From CAVZCK01 sp963798805 (GTDB lineage: Bacteria; Pseudomonadota; Alphaproteobacteria; Rhizobiales; Rhodomicrobiaceae): 64,000 bases of DNA. Positions 60,185 to 64,000 of the stretch are shown piece after piece. The notes under the pieces are model-generated. The model had not been told where the DNA came from. It did not search any database and worked only from the letters and a program-made list of their open reading frames with translations. Made by a program: the position numbers and the translations under genes. Where the stretch lies: NCBI GenBank assembly GCA_963798805.1, contig CAWCVC010000016.1, forward strand, positions 67,273-131,272, in the 5' to 3' direction. The number at the start of each line of letters is the position of its first letter. Position 1 is the first letter of the stretch.

Positions 60185-61588
60185 CTATTGCGAGGCGGGA
60201 AAGACGAAAGGGTTGAATGCCGAGGCTGCAGCGTCTGCCGGCGCCGGTGGGGTGGCCCGGCAGCCGAGGCGATCGACCAGCTGTTCCTTGTGCTGACGAT
60301 TTGCCGTTGCAGATTCTCCCGGACAGCTCGGATATCTCTCCGGCAACGCTATGGTGACGGTCCGGGCCGGCTGATGCGTCCGACGCTTGCCGGCGCGCGG
60401 TTTGGCATCGCCTTTCCGATCGACCTGGCGCAAGGCGCGCTCAGGCATCGGAACGGAGCCGGCGTCAACGGCGTCGGGTAGCAAAGCCTTCGCCGCGGCG
60501 CCTGCGGCAATGGCTTGAAGAGAAGAGAGATGAGCCGCGCCTGCCGCCGTGAGAAACAGCAGACTCTCCGCTGAAAGGCTGGCCGGTCCGATCTCGGCAT
60601 GGGCAAACGGCACGCGCTGAGGAGCGAGGCGAGCAGCGAGCGCCCGGTCTCGTCCGTCGACTGGCTGGGCGAGCCAGCGCGGCATCTCGGCCGCGACCGG
60701 CACGAACCGGGCGGCGGGAGCCAGCCAGGCGGCGATGATCTGCTGTGAGGCGCGAACGGCCGGGACGATCGGCAGCGTCTTGTAGGTCAGGTAGCCGGCC
60801 GCGGCGATCAGAAAGACGCCGAACAGGCGGCGCAGAACGACGATCGGCAGGATCTGGGTCAGCCGGGCGCCGATGGGGGCGGCGAGCACGGCGCTGATGC
60901 CGATCGCCGCGACGGCCGGCAGATAGATGAAGCCGGCGCAGCCTGAGCGGCATTCGGCCGGCGTCGGCGCAAGCAGATAGCCTATGGCGCCGGCAATCGC
61001 CATCGGCAGGCCGAGAGCCGCCGCGGTGCCGATGGCGCGCTGGACGGAGGTAAAACGGGAGAGCATCGGCACGGAAAAGAACGCCACTCCGAGGCCGAGC
61101 ATGGCGGAAAAAGCACCGCCGATCAGGCCTGCAACCGCCATTTTGAACGGGCCGCTGTGCCCGGCAGCAGCGGGGATATTTTTCGGTGCCGTCCGGCTGC
61201 GCATGGCGCCCCAGGCGGGATAGAGCGCGAAGAGAATGAAGAGGCCGGTGAGACAGGGGCCGCTCACCTTGCCGGCAAAGACCGGAGCGATCGAAGCTCC
61301 CGCTACGATGCTTGGACCGAAAAGGAGAAGCAGCCGCCAGTCGATAGAGCCTTTCAGGGCATGCATCTGCGTACTGGCGATCGAGGTCGGGATGATCACC
61401 GCGAGCGAGGTGGCCATGGCGATCCGCGTTGTCGCCGGACCGACAATGCCGAGATGGGGAAAGCTGACGATCAGAGCTGGGATCAGGATCATGCCGCTGC
61501 CGATGCCTAAGAGACCGGAGAGGAAGCCCGACAGGCATCCGAGCAGCACCAGCAAGCTCCAGGTGATCTCAGTGCTTCCAATGGCCAT
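60185..61588 (-). CDS. TauE/SafE-family permease with a long C-terminal extension
   Basis: This 467-residue protein has about 280 residues of TauE/SafE permease (SFLSGLLGIGSGMILIPALI-like opening, TTRIAMATSLAVIIPTSIAS, AFSAMLGLGVAFFSVPMLSR, and GAIGYLLAPT). Family members move sulfite, sulfoacetate or other anions across the inner membrane. The remaining 190 residues form an Ala/Pro/Arg-rich tail not seen in usual members, ending NPFVFPASQ. It may be a fused extra domain or a lost stop. The gene lies 34 bp upstream of the ComA-like gene on the same strand. Confidence 0.75.
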   Translation of the reverse strand: MAIGSTEITWSLLVLLGCLSGFLSGLLGIGSGMILIPALIVSFPHLGIVGPATTRIAMATSLAVIIPTSIASTQMHALKGSIDWRLLLLFGPSIVAGASIAPVFAGKVSGPCLTGLFILFALYPAWGAMRSRTAPKNIPAAAGHSGPFKMAVAGLIGGAFSAMLGLGVAFFSVPMLSRFTSVQRAIGTAAALGLPMAIAGAIGYLLAPTPAECRSGCAGFIYLPAVAAIGISAVLAAPIGARLTQILPIVVLRRLFGVFLIAAAGYLTYKTLPIVPAVRASQQIIAAWLAPAARFVPVAAEMPRWLAQPVDGRDRALAARLAPQRVPFAHAEIGPASLSAESLLFLTAAGAAHLSSLQAIAAGAAAKALLPDAVDAGSVPMPERALRQVDRKGDAKPRAGKRRTHQPARTVTIALPERYPSCPGESATANRQHKEQLVDRLGCRATPPAPADAAASAFNPFVFPASQ

Positions 61589-61729
61589 GGGTCATACCTC
61601 GCCGGATGCCAGCGGGCCCTTCAAGCGCCGGGATGGCGCGAGAGGCATGGGCGGCGTGTACAAGAGCTTCGGCACCGCCGCCGAGGAACAATCGGTGAGA
61701 CCGCCCTCGGCGCGGTGCGCAACCGGACA

Positions 61730-62659
61730 TCACCGTCCGAGCGGATGGCTCAGATCGATGCCGTTGCTCTCAGCCGGGATTGTCCGAACAGGTTTTCGGC
61801 TGTCGGGAGCCGCCGGATCGGGCCGCCCGCGTGCCTGCTGCAGCCACTCAAGCAGAGCCGCGATGCTCTTGCGCGCCGCTCTCTCCGGCTGCCCACCGGC
61901 CTCCATCAGCTCGACGCTGACGAAGCCTTCGAACTCGGCACCCACGAGCGCCTCCAGCGCTCCTGGCAAGTCGATCTCGCCCTCTCCCGGCACAAGATGG
62001 CGCTGCATCCGGTCGGAGATGTCCTTGATGTGAACGTGGAAGATCTCCGGCGTGTCCTGAATGACGGCGGGAATGTCTTCATAGAAGCGATAGGAATGGC
62101 CGATATCCAGGCACAGCCCGAGTGAGGGGTGGCCGTCGAAATAGTTCCAGAGATCGACATAGGCGGAATAGCCGGAGATCAAATGCTCCGGCGCCGGCTC
62201 GAGGCCGATGCGGACCCGTCTCTGCGCCGCGCGGGCCAGGCACTGCGAAAGCCCCTCGATCAGAAAATCCATGCCGGCGCCAGGCGAGAGATGCGGCGGC
62301 AGTGGCCCGGATTCGAAGCAGATGAGATCGACGCCGAGCTCGGCGGCGAAGTCGAGGCTCTGGCAGATCAGCCCGATGCGCTCCTCGCGCTGGCTCGGAT
62401 AGGGCGACATAAAGGAAGGCTCATACGGCGTTTTGCTGAGGAGATTGGCCGAGCCAAGATGGAGGTTGGAAATCAGCATGCCGAGATCATCGGCGAGGCG
62501 CTTGAGGCGGCGCGCCTCTTTCGGGCTCCAGGCTCGCGGCGGCAGCATATGCCGCTGAATGCTGATCTCGACGCCGTGATAGCCAATATCGGCCAAGCGC
62601 CTGATCACCTCATCGATTGGAGCGCGGCGCCAGCCGCAGGTGCTGTAAGCCAGTTTCAT
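61730..62659 (-). CDS. Sugar phosphate isomerase/epimerase-like TIM-barrel protein
   Basis: This 309-residue AP-endonuclease-2/xylose-isomerase-like protein begins MKLAYSTCGWRRAPIDEVIR. Likely metal ligands are E in GVEISIQ or CFESGP, H in LHLG, D and H in LCLDIGHSY, H in FHVHIKD and E in SVELME. The start at 62659 has GGGGA just upstream; a frame from 62722 is open but lacks a site. It is first in the co-directional array leading through TauE and ComA to trb. The substrate cannot be named. Confidence 0.8.
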   Translation of the reverse strand: MKLAYSTCGWRRAPIDEVIRRLADIGYHGVEISIQRHMLPPRAWSPKEARRLKRLADDLGMLISNLHLGSANLLSKTPYEPSFMSPYPSQREERIGLICQSLDFAAELGVDLICFESGPLPPHLSPGAGMDFLIEGLSQCLARAAQRRVRIGLEPAPEHLISGYSAYVDLWNYFDGHPSLGLCLDIGHSYRFYEDIPAVIQDTPEIFHVHIKDISDRMQRHLVPGEGEIDLPGALEALVGAEFEGFVSVELMEAGGQPERAARKSIAALLEWLQQARGRPDPAAPDSRKPVRTIPAESNGIDLSHPLGR

Positions 62660-62722
62660 TGTCCCCAACTCCCCTGTCACCATAGGACCCGTGTGATCCG
62701 CGAGCCGAACCTGCCCGAGCAT

Positions 62723-63433
62723 GCCCCTGCCCGGCCTGAATGCGGCATTCGCTCAGCAGTCGTGTTTTGATTGGTTCGGGCCTCCCGCCCTGATCGCGAA
62801 AACGATCATCCCGAAGGAGCGAGGGGCCCATCGCGCCGGAATCGGCGCTTTGTCGATCGGCCTGGACTGCCTCAAGGGCAGCGGCCGATACTGTTTGGCG
62901 GTTTCTTATCTTGAGGCAGAGGGCTCTGCGCGACCGACGCGCGGCACGATTGCCTTGATCATTTGCCCCGGACGGCATGACCTTCTAAAATCATCTCGCG
63001 AGCCGTTGAATGGCTGCTATGGGGCGGAACTGAAGTCAGCGTTAAAGCTGACACGAAGTCGTTTAACAATCAATCCCAGACTTTATTCTCAATTCGTTAA
63101 AACACTCATTTTTGTTTTGCAATCATTTCGATTCAAAATTCTATATTTTAACAGTACGCATTGGAATCTATATTTTGACGCCTAAGAGGAGTTACTTACA
63201 ACTGCTGCCAATCGCTATCTAGGGAGAGTTGCTTTTTGAGGCTTGTCGACCGCCGTATCCGTGAGCAGCAACGGCGTTCTTTGCGCATCCGCTTCAAGCT
63301 GGCCACGCGTCTGCCCGCTCCCCACGCAGCGCCGAAGGCCCAAGCTTCCTCGGCGCAAGGCGTTGGCTGCTGTCAGCAAACTCGCCGCGCGGTGTCGGGC
63401 CAGGTAGCGCCCAATTGGACACAGCGTCCATAA
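62723..63433. other. No convincing gene; AT-rich segment
   Basis: The stretch 63040-63190 is strongly AT-rich compared with everything around it and may hold promoters for the divergent genes on each side. Frames here (for example 62721-63185 plus) lack ribosome sites and family features. Confidence 0.35.
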
Positions 63434-63448
63434 TGACTATAATAGTCA
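63434..63448. promoter_or_regulatory. Palindrome, candidate operator of the XRE regulator
   Basis: TGACTATAATAGTCA is a perfect palindrome with 7-bp arms around one A. It also contains TATAAT, a -10-like hexamer. It is about 100 bp upstream of the XRE-type gene, a common arrangement for autoregulated HTH proteins. Confidence 0.55.
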
Positions 63449-63550
63449 ATCCAGCTCAAACTAGATCGAATTAGACAGTCTGGTCAAGCCGGATTAGGAT
63501 GCCCGAAAACAGCGCAATCCATCCGCGGTGGGGCCGACAAGGCGAGACCG

Positions 63551-63862
63551 ATGGTTTTGAACGAGCATATGACGCCATCGCTCGCCCGCGCCGCACGGGC
63601 CATCCTCAATTGGTCGATGGCCGATCTGGCAAGCCGGACCGGCGTCGCGGCCACCACGATCCGCAATTACGAAAGTGGCAAGCGCGGAACCACACGGGTG
63701 AACCGCGCCGCCATGGCCGCGGCCTTTCTGGAGGAGGGAATCGAGTTTCTGGGGGGCGAAGCTCCTGGGCTCGTCCTTCACCGGTTGGAACTCCTCAGCA
63801 ATCCGCCGCCATCACGCCCACGCCGTCCGATACCGGAGCGGCGCCGCCGCGGCAGGACATAG
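63551..63862 (+). CDS. XRE-type helix-turn-helix regulator
   Basis: This 103-residue protein has an HTH_3 domain: SLARAARAILNWSMADLASR, then TGVAATTIRNYESGKRGTTR and AAMAAAFLEEGIEFLGGEA. It belongs to the common alphaproteobacterial group of short regulators found near mobile-element genes. The last 30 residues are Arg/Pro-rich and atypical, so the C-terminus may have been altered. ATG 63551 has AAGGCGA upstream; ATG 63569 would also fit family length. Confidence 0.75.
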   Translation: MVLNEHMTPSLARAARAILNWSMADLASRTGVAATTIRNYESGKRGTTRVNRAAMAAAFLEEGIEFLGGEAPGLVLHRLELLSNPPPSRPRRPIPERRRRGRT

Positions 63863-64000
63863 CCAGCGAAGTCGCTTTGTCTCTATCGGAAAGAGAGCCG
63901 CAGGCTAAGGCCAAACGAAGATCGGCCTTGCGACGCCCTCGACGTGTTTTACCGAGATCGGCCCGAAATAGCGGCTATCAAAGCTGCGCGGATGGAAGGC
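63863..64000. other. Right edge of the window, no complete gene
   Basis: No feature can be supported in the last 138 bases. A gene may continue beyond the window. Confidence 0.3.

Noticed and set aside
1..64000. CRISPR arrays
   Set aside because: No regularly spaced direct repeats with unique spacers were seen. The four-copy repeat at 5609-9387 is irregularly spaced and lacks spacer structure.
1..64000. Plasmid replication and partition genes (repABC, parAB)
   Set aside because: None could be recognised. The DnaB-like gene is part of an integrative-element module and does not by itself indicate a plasmid origin.

Overview
The window looks like accessory DNA, chromosomal island or plasmid, of an alphaproteobacterium. 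Hyphomicrobiales (Rhizobiales, for example Beijerinckiaceae, Methylocystaceae or Bradyrhizobium relatives) is the best guess, from high-GC codon use, the Ti/IncP-like trb gene order and the kinds of insertion sequences present. No ribosomal or core metabolic gene is visible, so species and replicon cannot be fixed from the sequence alone. Most of the first 49 kb is a patchwork of mobile elements, many broken and several nested.

Positions 1-12500: a frameshifted IS200/IS605 transposase, a small ribbon-helix-helix protein, and a replication-like module on the minus strand (AlpA-type HTH, a DnaB-family helicase with a frameshift, and an HTH protein coupled to it). A spacer follows that carries a repeated element of about 55-75 bp, then an intact IS21-type element (istA, istB) with a 6-bp target duplication, a vapBC-type toxin-antitoxin pair, and a P4-type tyrosine integrase. 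A tRNA 3'-end-like sequence at 1991 and the integrase ending at 11725 may bound one decayed integrative element.

Positions 12500-28100: an IS110 fragment, an intact IS5-type element (CTAA duplication), three small exported proteins, a DUF4062 protein in AT-richer DNA with an IS630 element inserted upstream of it, and a small integrative element (P-loop ATPase, HTH excisionase candidate, tyrosine integrase) ending at a 3' fragment of tRNA-Phe. A second, closely related ATPase gene lies just beyond that attachment site. Next come an IS3-family element nested in an IS256 remnant, and an ISL3 remnant.

Positions 27680-36360: an apparently complete chaperone-usher operon of the spore-coat-U (SCPU) type, with three small subunits, a PapD-like chaperone, an usher, a longer tip-like subunit and a small membrane-anchored protein. 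Two homologous two-gene modules of very small proteins flank it and point inward from both sides.

Positions 36400-49100: an unknown membrane-protein-like ORF, IS6, IS256 and IS21-like debris, a double winged-helix regulator, and a complete IS66 element (8-bp target duplication). The tnpB gene of this IS66 is interrupted by a three-recombinase element of the RIT (recombinase-in-trio) type. A frameshifted IS630 follows.

Positions 49040-62660: a tRNA-Arg 3'-end-like sequence followed by one long minus-strand gene array. Read in transcription order it is a sugar-phosphate-isomerase-like TIM barrel, a TauE/SafE permease with a long C-terminal tail, a ComA-type phosphosulfolactate synthase, a VOC protein, and then trbB-C-D-E-J-L-F-G-H-I, a P-type conjugative type IV secretion operon. 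No relaxase or coupling protein is visible, so only one arm of the transfer element is in the window. Sulfite-related cargo directly upstream of trbB is the most unusual functional association here. The right end carries an XRE-type regulator with a palindromic candidate operator.
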